Origin: Spinactinospora alkalitolerans
GTDB taxonomy: Bacteria > Actinomycetota > Actinomycetes > Streptosporangiales > Streptosporangiaceae
NCBI RefSeq assembly: GCF_013408795.1
Contig: NZ_JACCCC010000001.1
Location: 2,852,001 to 2,916,000 of the forward strand
Length of the DNA stretch: 64,000 nucleotides
Direction of reading: 5' to 3'
In this document: one piece after another, positions 1-11,355 of the stretch
Position numbering within the stretch: the stretch's first letter is position 1
How the letters are laid out: each line of letters starts with the position of its first letter
Program-made: the position numbers and the translations under genes
The notes under the pieces: generated by a model
Told to the model about the DNA's origin: nothing
Seen by the model: only the letters and a program-made list of their open reading frames with translations
Databases searched by the model: none

Positions 1-816
1 GGGGTGCCGCTGTCGACGCTGGCCTCCCAGCAGCTCGGCTGGCGCAGCACGTTCTGGATCGTCACGGCGGTCGGCGTGCTGACGCTGATCGCGCTCGCCC
101 TGTGGGTGCCGCGGCAGAAGCCGCGGGCGGGGACCTCGGTCCGCTCCGAACTGGGGGCGCTGACCCGCGTCCAGGTGTGGCTGGCGCTGCTGGTGGGCGC
201 GGTCGGCTTCGGCGGGATGTTCGCCTCCTACAGTTACATCTCACCGATGATGACCGACATCGCCGGGTTCACCCCCACCGCGGTGACGCTGGTGCTCGCG
301 GTCTACGGCATCGGCATGACCGTGGGCAACCTCGTGGGTGGGCGCGCCGCCGACCGCGCGCTGATGCCCACGATGTACGCGGGCATGGCCGGTATCGCGG
401 TGGTCCTGGTGCTGCTGCACTTCCTGGCCCCGTTCAAGGTCGCGGCCGTGGCGATGGTCTTCCTGCTCGGGTTCGTCGGCAGCGCGCTGATTCCGTCGCT
501 GCAGATGCGGCTCATGGACGCGGCCAGGGACGCGCCGTCCCTGGCGGCGGCGCTGAACCACTCGGCGCTCAACATCGCCAACGCAGCGGGCGCCTGGTTG
601 GGCGGTCTGGTGATCGCCGCTGGCTACGGGTACACGGCGCCGAACCTGCTGGGCGCGGGCCTGGCCGTCATCGGACTCGGGCTCGCGCTCGCCTCGGGCC
701 TGCTGGAGCGCAGGGGCGCCTCCGGGCCCGCCGCCGCGTCCGCGGGTGCGGAGGCGAGGGTCGGCGACGCCCCGGACTCCCGCGTCCGGGCCGACTCGGG
801 ATCCGCCGCCGAGTAG
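1..816 (+). CDS. MFS transporter, C-terminal part (5' end outside window)
   Basis: The frame is open from the first base, so the gene starts upstream and only about 271 C-terminal residues are present. They contain roughly seven hydrophobic helices in the major facilitator pattern. A short loop with GGRAADR between helices matches the MFS cytoplasmic motif between helices 8 and 9, and the last helices are followed by a polar alanine-rich tail. The opening residues GVPLSTLASQQLGWRSTFW resemble the helix-6 region of AraJ-like sugar or drug efflux proteins (DHA1 type). Substrate cannot be read from this half. The gene ends at a strong GC hairpin, and no intact partner gene lies downstream. Confidence 0.85.
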   Translation, partial: GVPLSTLASQQLGWRSTFWIVTAVGVLTLIALALWVPRQKPRAGTSVRSELGALTRVQVWLALLVGAVGFGGMFASYSYISPMMTDIAGFTPTAVTLVLAVYGIGMTVGNLVGGRAADRALMPTMYAGMAGIAVVLVLLHFLAPFKVAAVAMVFLLGFVGSALIPSLQMRLMDAARDAPSLAAALNHSALNIANAAGAWLGGLVIAAGYGYTAPNLLGAGLAVIGLGLALASGLLERRGASGPAAASAGAEARVGDAPDSRVRADSGSAAE

Positions 817-830
817 CGCGGCGCCTGGCC

Positions 831-870
831 CGCGGGGGCCGGGGCGGACGTGTCGCCCCGGCCCCCCGCG
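831..870. terminator. GC-rich hairpin terminator after the MFS gene
   Basis: A stem of about 16 bp with one bulged G surrounds the loop GACGTGT. The inner ten base pairs (837-846 with 854-863) are perfect. It starts 15 bases after the MFS stop and faces the decayed TetR gene on the other strand, so it could end transcription from both sides. There is no U-run, as is common in actinomycetes. Confidence 0.65.
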
Positions 871-890
871 CGTCCTTGCGCGGGTCGGGC

Positions 891-1133
891 TCACTCCGCG
901 GGGGCGAAGACCCGCAGCGCCGCCTCGACCAGGCTGTCGGCGTAGTCGGGGGTGAGGGGCCCGAGCGCAGCAGCCAGCGCCGGTAGAGGGGGGCGTAGAG
1001 CAGGTCGAGGAGGAGGTCGAGGTCGGCGTCGGCGGCGATCTGCCCGGCGCGCTGGGCGCTGCGCAGCCGCTCCTTCTTGGCCTCCTCCACCGGGCCGGCC
1101 ACCTTCTCCAGGTAGGCGGTCGCCAGCGCGGGG
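891..1133 (-). pseudogene. TetR-family regulator remnant (C-terminal ligand-binding domain only)
   Basis: Read on the minus strand, this encodes DPALATAYLEKVAGPVEEAK followed by a helix ending in LYRRWLLRSGP, the usual end of TetR C-terminal domains (family TetR_C). After SGP a one-base shift near 955-963 is needed to continue into LTPDYADSLVEAALRVFAPAE and the stop at 891. The whole N-terminal helix-turn-helix is missing: upstream of about 1133 the sequence becomes an SDR gene on the opposite strand. It is therefore both truncated and frameshifted and cannot make a DNA-binding protein. The missing part was presumably lost in the deletion that joined it to the SDR remnant. Confidence 0.75.
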
Positions 1134-1639
1134 TCGTTAACCTCCTCGGTGCGCTGTGGGGGGTCCAGGCCGTCGTCCCGCACCTGCGCGAGCAGGGCTC
1201 GGGACACATCCTGCAGGTGACGTCGATGGCCACGGGCTCGAGCGGGGGCGTCGCCTCCGTGGGCCTCTACGGCGCGGGCAAGGCCGCGCTCGACGCGATG
1301 AGCGAGTCCCTGGCCATGGAGGTCGACCCCTTCGGTATCGCGGTCACGGTCGTCCAGCCCGGCGGCTACGAGACCGGCCTGTTCACACAGGGCACCACCG
1401 TCACCGACGAGAACGCGGCCTACGCCCCGCTGCGCGCCCGGCTGGCCGAGATGTGGAGCGCCTCCTACGACGCCGACCCGCACAGGGCCGCCCCGGTGGT
1501 GATGGAGGTGGTCGACATGGCCGGGCCGCCCCGGCGGGTGATCCTCGGCGGCGTCGCCTACGACCAGGTGCGCGAGCTGGACCGGGCGCGCGCCGAGGAG
1601 CAGGCGAAGTGGGAGCACCTGAGCCGCGCCGCCGACTGA
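1132..1639 (+). pseudogene. Short-chain dehydrogenase remnant (5'-truncated)
   Basis: The reading frame gives VNLLGALWGVQAVVPHLREQ, then GSGHILQVTS and YGAGKAAL. These are the mid-strand, catalytic Ser region and YxxxK motif of classical short-chain dehydrogenases/reductases. The C-terminal substrate loop (VQPGGYETGLF) and tail follow to the stop at 1639. The N-terminal Rossmann half with the TGxxxGxG cofactor motif is absent, because homology stops at about 1132 where the opposing TetR remnant begins. A GTG at 1217 could start a short product but it would lack the NAD(P) site. Upstream the frame stays open for some distance but carries no SDR sequence. Confidence 0.8.
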
Positions 1640-1665
1640 ACCCGCCCCGCCGCCCCGGACCCCGC

Positions 1666-1752
1666 GTTTTCGCGCTGCACCTCACCGTCGAGGACGGGCT
1701 CATCATCCGGCACCACGTCTACGAGGACGGCCTCGCGGTCGTCCGGGCGTGC
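1666..1752 (+). pseudogene. SnoaL/NTF2-like protein fragment
   Basis: About 29 codons read FALHLTVEDGLIIRHHVYED and continue GLAVVRAC. This matches the last two beta strands of SnoaL-like nuclear-transport-factor-2 fold proteins (typical ending: VEDGKI.RHHVYEDSL.V..AF). No start codon or first half exists, and after residue 29 the similarity decays. It sits 27 bases after the SDR remnant and looks like a third eroded gene of the same former cluster. Confidence 0.55.
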
Positions 1753-2086
1753 GCCCTTGGTGTGCCGGGTCGTCGGTTCGATGCGTGTTCCGCGGAGGTG
1801 GGGCGCTCATCGGGCTCTGACCGCCGCATTCGCGGGGCGGGGCGGGGTGGGACTTTCAAGGCTCGGATCCGCTGTGCCGCCGGCGGCTTGCGCGCACCGC
1901 GACAGCCGACCCCCTGTACGGACCCGGTCGCCGGACACCGGCCATGCCGCCAGGACCACAGCGGCGAATCCCCGGCCCGCCCGCCACCGCCCCGCCGAAC
2001 GCGTCGCGAATCGCCGCAACCGAATTGTCCGCACCGGAGTCCAAGATCGCGTCTGTTGTTGACGACTCGGTGGAACGGGGACGCGG
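1753..2086. other. Intergenic region upstream of the DUF4132 gene
   Basis: About 330 bases with no supported gene. The last 30 bases contain TTGACG (from about 2060) ahead of a purine-rich GGAACGGGG before the ATG at 2087, which may supply the promoter and ribosome site. Otherwise I see only decaying sequence after the SnoaL-like fragment. Confidence 0.4.
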
Positions 2087-5000
2087 ATGGGCTGGATCAC
2101 GGTCGCGGACGGCTACGAGGTGGCGCTGTGCGACGGCGGCGACGGGACGGTCTCCCTCGCCGCCCGCAACGCCAAGGGCAAACGGCTGGCGCGGGTGCCG
2201 ACCAAGCTGAAGAAGGACCCGGACGTGGCACGGCTGAACGAGCTGCGCGCCTGGCTGGGTGAGCACGAGACCTCCGTCCGGGCCGAGGTCGAGGCGTGGA
2301 TGCTGCGATCGCTGCCCGTTCCGCTCGCCCTGCTGCGCGCGGTGTGGCCCGACGCGGCGTGGCGGCGCGCGCTCACCGACCTCGTCGTCGCGTCCATCGG
2401 CGACGGGGGCGCGCCCGACCTCGCCCGCTGCGGCCTGCTGCGCGCGGTGGACGGCGAGCGCGGGGTCGGCGTGGTCGACCTCGACGGCGAGACCGTCTGG
2501 CCGGAGGCCGACGCGTTCGCCGTTCCGCACCCGGTGCTGCTCGGCGACGACCTCGCCGACTGGCGCGAACTCGCGGTCTCCCTCGGCCTCGCCCAGCCCG
2601 TCCCGCAGCTCCTGCGCGAGGTGTGGCGGCGCCCCGAGAGCATGGACCCGCAGGTCAACGCGATCGACGCGTTCTCCTTCACCGAGTACGAGCGGGGCTC
2701 GCAGTTCGAGAAGCAGGTCATCGCGCTGGGCGGCCGGATCCGCGGCGAGACCGCCTACTTCCGCTGCTACGACGACGAGCCGGTCCCGGTCAAGCTCGGC
2801 CTGCGCTGGCAGGGCCCGGAGGCCTCGACCTACTTCACCTCCCTCACCTGGTCGCGGCCGGGGACCGCCATCGGCGACATCGCGTGGTCGGAGGGCGTGC
2901 GGATCGCGGCGACGCTCTACGCCAACCGCACGGCCGGCGAGGACGGCGAGCCCGCCCCGGCCGCGGCCTACGAACGCTTCTGCGCCGGGCACCTGCGCGC
3001 CGCCGAGCCCTCCGCGGCTCCGGCCGCACCCGCAGCCCGCCCGCCGCGCTCGCGCGAGGCGCTGCTGCGCGCCGGCGCCGTGCTGGCCGGCCCACCCGCC
3101 GCCGAGACCGAGGACACCTTGGTGGCGTGCTGCTACGAGAGCCCGGCGCTGGAGGGCCCGGTCGTCGAGACCACCGCGCGCGCCGCCGTGGCGGGGCAGC
3201 GGACGGCGCTGGCGCTGCTGGGACTCACCCCCACTCACGCGGCCGCCGAGACCGACCTCGGCACGGTACGGGCCCGGCCGCTCGGCTTCCTCGCCCTCGC
3301 CCTCAACCGCCACCCCGCCCTCAGTGACCGGGTCACGGTGCTGCTGCCGGGCCTGCGCGCCAACGCCAAGCTCGCCCAGACCAAGCCGGGCCGCGCCCGC
3401 GACGCGCTCAACCGGATCGCCGCCGACCTCACCGGCCCTGCGGCCGAGCTGCTGCCGGTGTTCTACGACGAGTGCTCGCGCATCATGGCCGAGGTGGGCA
3501 GCAACACCTACTCGGTGGGGTTCTTCGAGCTGGCGCGCAGGACGCAGGCCGAGCAGGCTGCGGCCTTCCCCGTCGACGAGGCCGCGGTCGTGACCGCCTA
3601 CCGCGACATCGCCGTCGGCAACGCGCTGCCGGGCAGCCTGAAGACGCACGCGGCCGCGTTGGCGGACCGGCTGCCCGCGGCGCAGGCCCACCACTGGCAG
3701 CGCCGCCTCGTCACCGAGTGGTGCGAGGCCGGTCGCCGCGCCGCTCCCGTTCTGGCGCAGGGGCTGGTGAAGCTGGCCGCGGCGGCCGGGCACGAACCGG
3801 GCGGCTCCGCCGACCCGCACGAGCGCGCCGCCGACGAGCGCGCCGCGCGGGCGATGCTGGCCAACGGCACCCTCGCGGGAGTCCCGTGGACCACGTGGGA
3901 CTCCCTGTCCCCCCTGCTGCACCGGCTGGCGGCCGAGGACCGCGCCGTGCGCGCCGCCCTCGTCCGGCTGCTGCCCGAACCCGCCCGCGACTCCGCCAAG
4001 GCCAGGTCCGCGGCCGCCGCCGTCCTCGTGGCCAACCTGGCCGGCGCCGGAGGGCGCGCGCCCTTCACCGGCACGCCCGAGCTCACCGGCGAGGACGTGC
4101 GGCGCTGGCTGGAGGGGGCGCTCGAGCTGTACCAGGGGCTGGCGCTGCCGGTCGAGGGCCTGGCCGAGGTGCTGGGCGACGCGGGCGAACGGCTGCGGGC
4201 CGACGGATTGACCTGCGACCTGCACCGCATCCTGTTCCGCGACCGCCGCTCCATGGGCGAGGCCCCCGACCACGCCCTGTTCGACCTCGCACTGGCCTGC
4301 GGCGTCCCCGTCGACTCTCCCGGGAGCGACGCCGACCTCGGCCTCACCCACTGGACGGCCAAGGGCAAGGGGACGGACCTGGCGGCCGTGGCCGCCCACC
4401 CGCAGTGGGGACCGGCACTGCGCCGCGACGTCCTGGGCGAGCGCTCGAACCTGCTCGGCCTGGGCCGCCCCAGCGGCAATCGAAGCAGCGACGAAGCCCA
4501 CGCCGACAACCCCGGCGGCTTCCCCGCGACGGCCAAGGCGGCCAAGCGGCTGACCACCGCGCCGGGAACGGCCGGGGCCGTGGCCGACGCCCTGGCCGAG
4601 CACGCCCGCCTCGTCCCCGGCGCCGCGCTGCCCGACCTGTACCCGGCGCTGCGCGACACCGAGCGGTTCACCCTGGCGGGCCCGCCCAAGGCCGGCGCCG
4701 AAGCCGTGCGCGCGATCGTCGTCGGCGCCGACCCCGCTGCGGCGCTGGCGGCCGTGCTGCGCTCAGGCGTCCTGGACGAGCTGGAACTGCCCGCGTTCGC
4801 CGACTTCACCGGCCCGCTGAACCGGTGCAACCTGCTGGAGAGCGGGGGCGATCTGATCATCGCCCACCCCGCCTCCTCTTCCCACCGTTCCCGCAGGGCC
4901 TGGGCCGCGGCCGTCCGCCCCGACCGCACGGGGCCGCGGCGCGAACTGCCCGATCCCTTCGGCGGGCCGCGGCAGAACCAGGACTGCTACGTGGTCATCG

Positions 5001-7609
5001 GCGACGACGTCCTCGCCACCGCCCACGGGGGACCGCACTGCCCGCACGTCGAGGACCTGCCCGCCGGGTTCACCCGGCACCCCGAGGCGCTCACGCCCCG
5101 CGCCGGCGCCGAGGAGGAGGCGGTGCGCCTGCCCGGCGCCGACGGCGACGCGACGGTGCACCGCCTGCCCGGGCGGACCGTGGAGCTGCGCGGCGCCGAC
5201 GGCCGCGCGGTGGGCCGCTACGTGATGGGGGCGAGCTGGCTGCCCGGCCGGAGCGGAGCCATCACCGCCGCGCTGCTGAACCACCGCTATGCCGCCGGCA
5301 CCGAACTCGTGGCGCCGCCAGGCTGGTGGGGGCGCATGCGGGCGCGCGACGAGGCCGGATCCCGCGCGCTGCGCCGCATCGGCGACGCCGACGCGCGGCG
5401 GCTGCTGGCCGCCGTCGACGCCGGACTGGGCGCCAGGATCGTGGAGCTGACCGACGCCCGCCCGCCCCGCTACCGCCTGCCCGAACTCGACGCCTGCTTC
5501 GCCGAGCTCATCGGGCGCCTGCGCCCGCTGCTGCCCGAGATCACCGACAGGCGGCTGTGGTTCGGCGTCACCGCGATGGTGTGGACGGCGGTGGAGTGCA
5601 GGGAGCGGGTCTTCGCACTCGCCGAGCGGCTGCGCCTGGACCCGCCCGCCCACCTCGACCGGGCGCCGGAGGCGGCGCCGCACGCCGAGAGCACACCGGC
5701 CGAGAGCTCCGGGAGCGTGCAGCCGGCTCCACTGCCGCCCGCGCCCTCCGGGGCCGTCCCGGCCGCGGAGGGGCTGCGTTCCGAACGGGCCGCGCTCTAT
5801 GCGAGCGTCGCCGCCACCGCGAAGGCCGCGGCGGCGCACCCGCACCGCCTCAACGATCCGGTGGCCGTGTTCGACAGCGGCCACATCCAGGACCTGAGGG
5901 AGAGCCTGGGCCGCCTGGGCCGGGCCGCGCTGCGCGCCGCCTGGAGCACCGACGACGCATGGCGCGAGAGGCGCTCGGAGCTGCTGCGCGACCTCGCCGC
6001 GGTCCCGGAGCTGATCGACACCGGAGGCTCCTGGCACCGGGTGCGGCAGGCCGGGAGGTCGGGCGAACGCGGCGAGGTCCGCTCCCCCGGGCGGACCTAC
6101 TCCACCCTCTGCCTGGGGAGCGGGTACAGCGCGGAAGCCGTCTCGCGCTACTGGGTCGCGCTGCTCTACCATTCGCCGCGGCCGCTGGGCGACAACGTTC
6201 TTGCGTCGGAGTCGGTGCTGGAGGCCCGCACCTGCCGGGGCTGGGGTGACGCGCGGCGGCTGGACGCCGTCGCCGACCTGTGCGAACGGCGCGGCGCCGC
6301 CCGGGGCAGGGAGGCTGCGGTCATGGCGTTCGCCGAGGCCACGGGGGTCTCCGTCGCGCAGGCCGCGGTACTGCTGTCGCCGTTCACCGGCTCCGACGGC
6401 GGCTGGTCGAGGAACACCACGGAGGTGTGGAACGCCGACCGGGCGCACTTCGCCGCCCTCGGCCTGACCGAGCGCAACGTCTGGGCCGCGGCGCGCTTTC
6501 TCAGCCGGACCACCGGAGGAGCTGAGCCCGACGAGCTGATCGAGGCGCTCGTGCCGGAGGACCCGGAGCAACTGTGGAGCCAGGGGCCCGACGCCGCCCG
6601 CGCCGCCGCCCACTGGCTGCGGCGGCACCCGCGGATCGCCCCCGTGCCCGACGAGGTGTGGACCGGGATCGTCGGCCACCACTTCTACGGCGACCTCCCC
6701 CACCCCGAGGCGCTGCTCGACCTGCTGGCCACGCAGGCCCGGGCCCTCCGCGTCGAGGGCGCCCGCTCCGCCGCCGCGGGGCCGGCCTACCTGCTGCCGC
6801 CGGGGCACCCCGCCGGTCCGGTCGCCGCCGAGAGGCTGCGCGCCCTGCGCGCCGCGTGCGCCGACCCGGCCACGCGTGTGCGGGTCCGCGGCGGAGTGCG
6901 CGTGGCCGCGATGGAGAAGGTCGCGGGGGCCGTGGCGACGCACCTGGCCGATGGGGAACTGGCGGTCGGCGGCGCCCTGGTGCTGGTTCCGGGCGGCCAG
7001 GACTACGTCCTGTGGCTGCGCCCCGCGTGGCTGGACGGGCCCGCCGACCCGCTGCTGGGGCGCCTCACCGAGGAGTTCACCCGTTCACAGCCCCGCTCCG
7101 ACCGGCGTCGCACCCCGGTCGCCGCGCCCGGGGTGCTCACCGACGTGGCCTTCCTGCTCTCCGAGGCGAGCGCGCGCATGGCCGACGACCTCGAATCCGT
7201 GGACGGCCCCCGCCAGGATCCGCTTCACTCGGTCCCCCGCCTGGTGGCGGAGGCCTCGGCCGCCCACGGTCTCAGCGAGGACGCCGCCCGGCTGTATCTG
7301 CAGGTCATCGCCTTGCCCGACCCCGACGACGCCAACGTCCGGCGCTGGAACGGCTGGGACGAGGAGCGGCGCGCCGCGGCGGCGGCCGAGCTGGCCGCCA
7401 CCAAGCTCGTGGTGACCGGCACCAGGAAGGGTGCGGCGCGGACGCTGTTCGCCCCGGGGCCGTGGCGGGAGCACGGGTACAGCTCCGTCGGGGTCGAGGT
7501 CGACAAGCTCACGCGCACCCCGGGCGGCGGCCCCGGGATGCTCGTCCACGTCCCGGCCGTGCCGCTGACCGACGTCTTCACCGCGGCCTGGCGCGACTCG
7601 CGGCCGTGA
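2087..7609 (+). CDS. DUF4132 domain-containing giant protein (MolR/YehI-like)
   Basis: A single 1840-residue protein. The first 290 residues follow the actinomycete DUF4132 pattern: an opening MGWITVADGYEVAL, then RNAKGKRLARVP, the segment WMLRSLPVPLALL near residue 71, VGVVDLDGETVWP, and VPHPVLLGDDL. DUF4132 occurs in E. coli YehI/MolR-type proteins; its biochemical role is not established. The rest is alpha-helical and Ala/Leu/Arg-rich, with Pro-rich linkers near residues 315 and 1210-1225. There are no membrane segments and no signal peptide. Many family members are shorter (about 1000-1200 residues), so the extra C-terminal half is notable. The gene stands alone after a decayed region and is followed by a long dyad. 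Codon use (G/C at third positions) is uniform throughout, so it appears intact. Function unknown. Confidence 0.85.
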   Translation: MGWITVADGYEVALCDGGDGTVSLAARNAKGKRLARVPTKLKKDPDVARLNELRAWLGEHETSVRAEVEAWMLRSLPVPLALLRAVWPDAAWRRALTDLVVASIGDGGAPDLARCGLLRAVDGERGVGVVDLDGETVWPEADAFAVPHPVLLGDDLADWRELAVSLGLAQPVPQLLREVWRRPESMDPQVNAIDAFSFTEYERGSQFEKQVIALGGRIRGETAYFRCYDDEPVPVKLGLRWQGPEASTYFTSLTWSRPGTAIGDIAWSEGVRIAATLYANRTAGEDGEPAPAAAYERFCAGHLRAAEPSAAPAAPAARPPRSREALLRAGAVLAGPPAAETEDTLVACCYESPALEGPVVETTARAAVAGQRTALALLGLTPTHAAAETDLGTVRARPLGFLALALNRHPALSDRVTVLLPGLRANAKLAQTKPGRARDALNRIAADLTGPAAELLPVFYDECSRIMAEVGSNTYSVGFFELARRTQAEQAAAFPVDEAAVVTAYRDIAVGNALPGSLKTHAAALADRLPAAQAHHWQRRLVTEWCEAGRRAAPVLAQGLVKLAAAAGHEPGGSADPHERAADERAARAMLANGTLAGVPWTTWDSLSPLLHRLAAEDRAVRAALVRLLPEPARDSAKARSAAAAVLVANLAGAGGRAPFTGTPELTGEDVRRWLEGALELYQGLALPVEGLAEVLGDAGERLRADGLTCDLHRILFRDRRSMGEAPDHALFDLALACGVPVDSPGSDADLGLTHWTAKGKGTDLAAVAAHPQWGPALRRDVLGERSNLLGLGRPSGNRSSDEAHADNPGGFPATAKAAKRLTTAPGTAGAVADALAEHARLVPGAALPDLYPALRDTERFTLAGPPKAGAEAVRAIVVGADPAAALAAVLRSGVLDELELPAFADFTGPLNRCNLLESGGDLIIAHPASSSHRSRRAWAAAVRPDRTGPRRELPDPFGGPRQNQDCYVVIGDDVLATAHGGPHCPHVEDLPAGFTRHPEALTPRAGAEEEAVRLPGADGDATVHRLPGRTVELRGADGRAVGRYVMGASWLPGRSGAITAALLNHRYAAGTELVAPPGWWGRMRARDEAGSRALRRIGDADARRLLAAVDAGLGARIVELTDARPPRYRLPELDACFAELIGRLRPLLPEITDRRLWFGVTAMVWTAVECRERVFALAERLRLDPPAHLDRAPEAAPHAESTPAESSGSVQPAPLPPAPSGAVPAAEGLRSERAALYASVAATAKAAAAHPHRLNDPVAVFDSGHIQDLRESLGRLGRAALRAAWSTDDAWRERRSELLRDLAAVPELIDTGGSWHRVRQAGRSGERGEVRSPGRTYSTLCLGSGYSAEAVSRYWVALLYHSPRPLGDNVLASESVLEARTCRGWGDARRLDAVADLCERRGAARGREAAVMAFAEATGVSVAQAAVLLSPFTGSDGGWSRNTTEVWNADRAHFAALGLTERNVWAAARFLSRTTGGAEPDELIEALVPEDPEQLWSQGPDAARAAAHWLRRHPRIAPVPDEVWTGIVGHHFYGDLPHPEALLDLLATQARALRVEGARSAAAGPAYLLPPGHPAGPVAAERLRALRAACADPATRVRVRGGVRVAAMEKVAGAVATHLADGELAVGGALVLVPGGQDYVLWLRPAWLDGPADPLLGRLTEEFTRSQPRSDRRRTPVAAPGVLTDVAFLLSEASARMADDLESVDGPRQDPLHSVPRLVAEASAAHGLSEDAARLYLQVIALPDPDDANVRRWNGWDEERRAAAAAELAATKLVVTGTRKGAARTLFAPGPWREHGYSSVGVEVDKLTRTPGGGPGMLVHVPAVPLTDVFTAAWRDSRP

Positions 7610-7630
7610 CCCCTTCCGGTCTGCGCCGAT

Positions 7631-7824
7631 CTCGACCTTGAGTTTTGACCTCGGCCACTGGGGGCCGTGAACCTCAGCCCAAGGACGCAAACCCGGGGTG
7701 GCCGGGCGACGGTGCACGCCGTCCCTCCTGGGGCCAGCCTTCACGGCCCCCTGGGGTCGAGGTGGAGGGGGCCCGCCCGCGCGCCCACTCCGTCCCGGGG
7801 CCGAGGTTGAAACCCAACGTCGAG
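7631..7824. repeat. Long imperfect nested inverted repeat between convergent genes
   Basis: The outer arms 7631-7656 and 7799-7824 are complementary at 22 of 26 positions. Inside them, 7660-7671 (GGGGGCCGTGAA) pairs perfectly with 7740-7751. The centre is also rich in short hairpins. It fills nearly all of the gap between the DUF4132 stop and the stop of the nitrate-cluster flavoprotein. It can act as a bidirectional terminator, and its size and nested layout also fit a MITE-like or REP-like dispersed element. Confidence 0.6.
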
Positions 7825-7837
7825 GTCGGCAAGAGAA

Positions 7838-9267
7838 TCACCTGGCGGGGGCGGGTCTCTCGTTGTTCCAGCCGGCCAGTAGGGCGTTGACGTCGCGGAC
7901 GCAGCCGCCGCAGCCGGTCGTGGCGCGGGTCTGCTCGGCGAGGGTCTGGCGGGTGCGGGCGCCGTCGAGCCAGGCCTCCTCCAGTTGTTCCCGGCTCACA
8001 CCGTTGCACCGGCACACCAGCGCCGGGCCGGCCTGGTCGGCGATCCGCGGCTCGGGCCGGGCGGCGCCGAGCAGTAGGGCGAGCCGGTCGGAGGGTACCG
8101 GCGCGTCCTGGTCGTAGAGCTGGGCGATGGTGGCGGCGGAGTCGGGGAAGCCGAGCAGGATGGCGCCGACGACGCGGTCGCCGCGTACCGACAGCTTGGC
8201 GTAGCGGCCGCCGTGCGGGTCGGAGACGGTGACGGTCTCGGCGGTGCCGTCGGCGTCGGCGTCGCCGAGCGAGGCCAGCTCGATGCCCTCGGCCTTGAGC
8301 CGGGTCACCGGGCGCACGCCCCGGTAGCGCGCGCCTGGTGCGGTGCCGGTGAGCAGGTCGGCCAGTACCGCGGCCTGCTCCCAGCCGGGTTGCACCAGTC
8401 CGGCGCCGCCCCGGGCGTGCTGGGCGCAGTCGCCGATGGCGTGGATACGCGGGTCGGCGGTGGTGAGCGCGTCGTCGACGACGACGCCGTGCTCCACGGC
8501 GAGCCCGGCCCCGGCGGCCAGCTCGGTGCGGGCGCGCACCCCGGCGGTGACGATGAGGGCGTCGCCGGCCAGGACCCGGCCGTCGTCCAGCTCCAGGCCG
8601 GTGCCGGGCAGCCAGCGCGCCGCGACCCGCCAGGAGTGCACGGCGATGCCGATGGCGGTGAGGCGTTCGCTCAGGATCGAGGCCGCCGCCTGGTCGATCT
8701 GGCGGCGCATCAGCCACGGGGAGGACTCCACCACCGACACTCGCACGCCTCCCTCGCTCAGGGCGCGGGCGGCCTCCAGGCCGAGCACGCCCCCGCCCAG
8801 CACCACGGCGGGCGCTCCGGGGCGCACCAGCGACATCAGCCGCCGGCAGTCCTCGACACCGCGCAGCGCGGTCACCCCCGGCGCCGGCGCGCCGTCGTCC
8901 TCCGACAGCCCGGCGACCGGGGGGAAGGCGGCGCGGGCCCCGGTGGCCAGCACCAGCTCGTCGTAGTCCAGCCCGGTCCCGTCGTCCAGGGCGACGCGTC
9001 GCGCCGCCGGATCGACGGCGGTGGCCGCCACGCCCCGGCGGACGGTGACGGCCGCGGAGTCCGCTTCGGGCAGGGCCAGATCGTCCAGGTCCAGGCGCCC
9101 GGTGACCACCTCGGGCAGCAGGATGCGGTTGTAGGGGCGCTCGGCCTCGGCGCCGACCACGGTGAGCCGGACGCGTCGGCCGTCGGGGTCGCGGCGGGCC
9201 ACCTCTTCGACGAAGCGCGCCCCCACCATGCCGTGGCCGATGACGGCGACGTGCCGGGGCTGCTGTG

Positions 9268-9271
<4 letters not shown>
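7838..9271 (-). CDS. FAD-dependent nitrate-assimilation electron-transfer protein with BFD [2Fe-2S] domain
   Basis: 477 residues, probably the redox partner that passes electrons from NAD(P)H to the nitrate reductase encoded just upstream. The N-terminal FAD site is VIGHGMVGARF, a second dinucleotide fold has VVLGGGVLGLEAARAL, and IHAIGDCAQH is the FAD-contacting motif of the pyridine-nucleotide disulfide oxidoreductase family. The last 60 residues hold a bacterioferritin-associated-ferredoxin-like cluster site, CRC...TTGCGGC. This layout matches the N-terminal half of NirB/NasB-type proteins, but the sirohaem nitrite-reductase domains are absent. The GTG start overlaps the nasA stop by four bases (GTGA), so translation is coupled. 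Assignment to nitrate rather than nitrite reduction rests on context. Confidence 0.8.

Positions 9272-11351
<2,080 letters not shown>

Positions 11352-11355
<4 letters not shown>

Noticed and set aside
1856-6943. Very long open frames (over 700 codons) antisense or out of frame to the DUF4132 gene
   Set aside because: They are shadows caused by high GC; their translations are low-complexity Arg/Ala/Gly/Pro and lack recognisable motifs, whereas the 2087-7609 frame carries the DUF4132 signature throughout its start.
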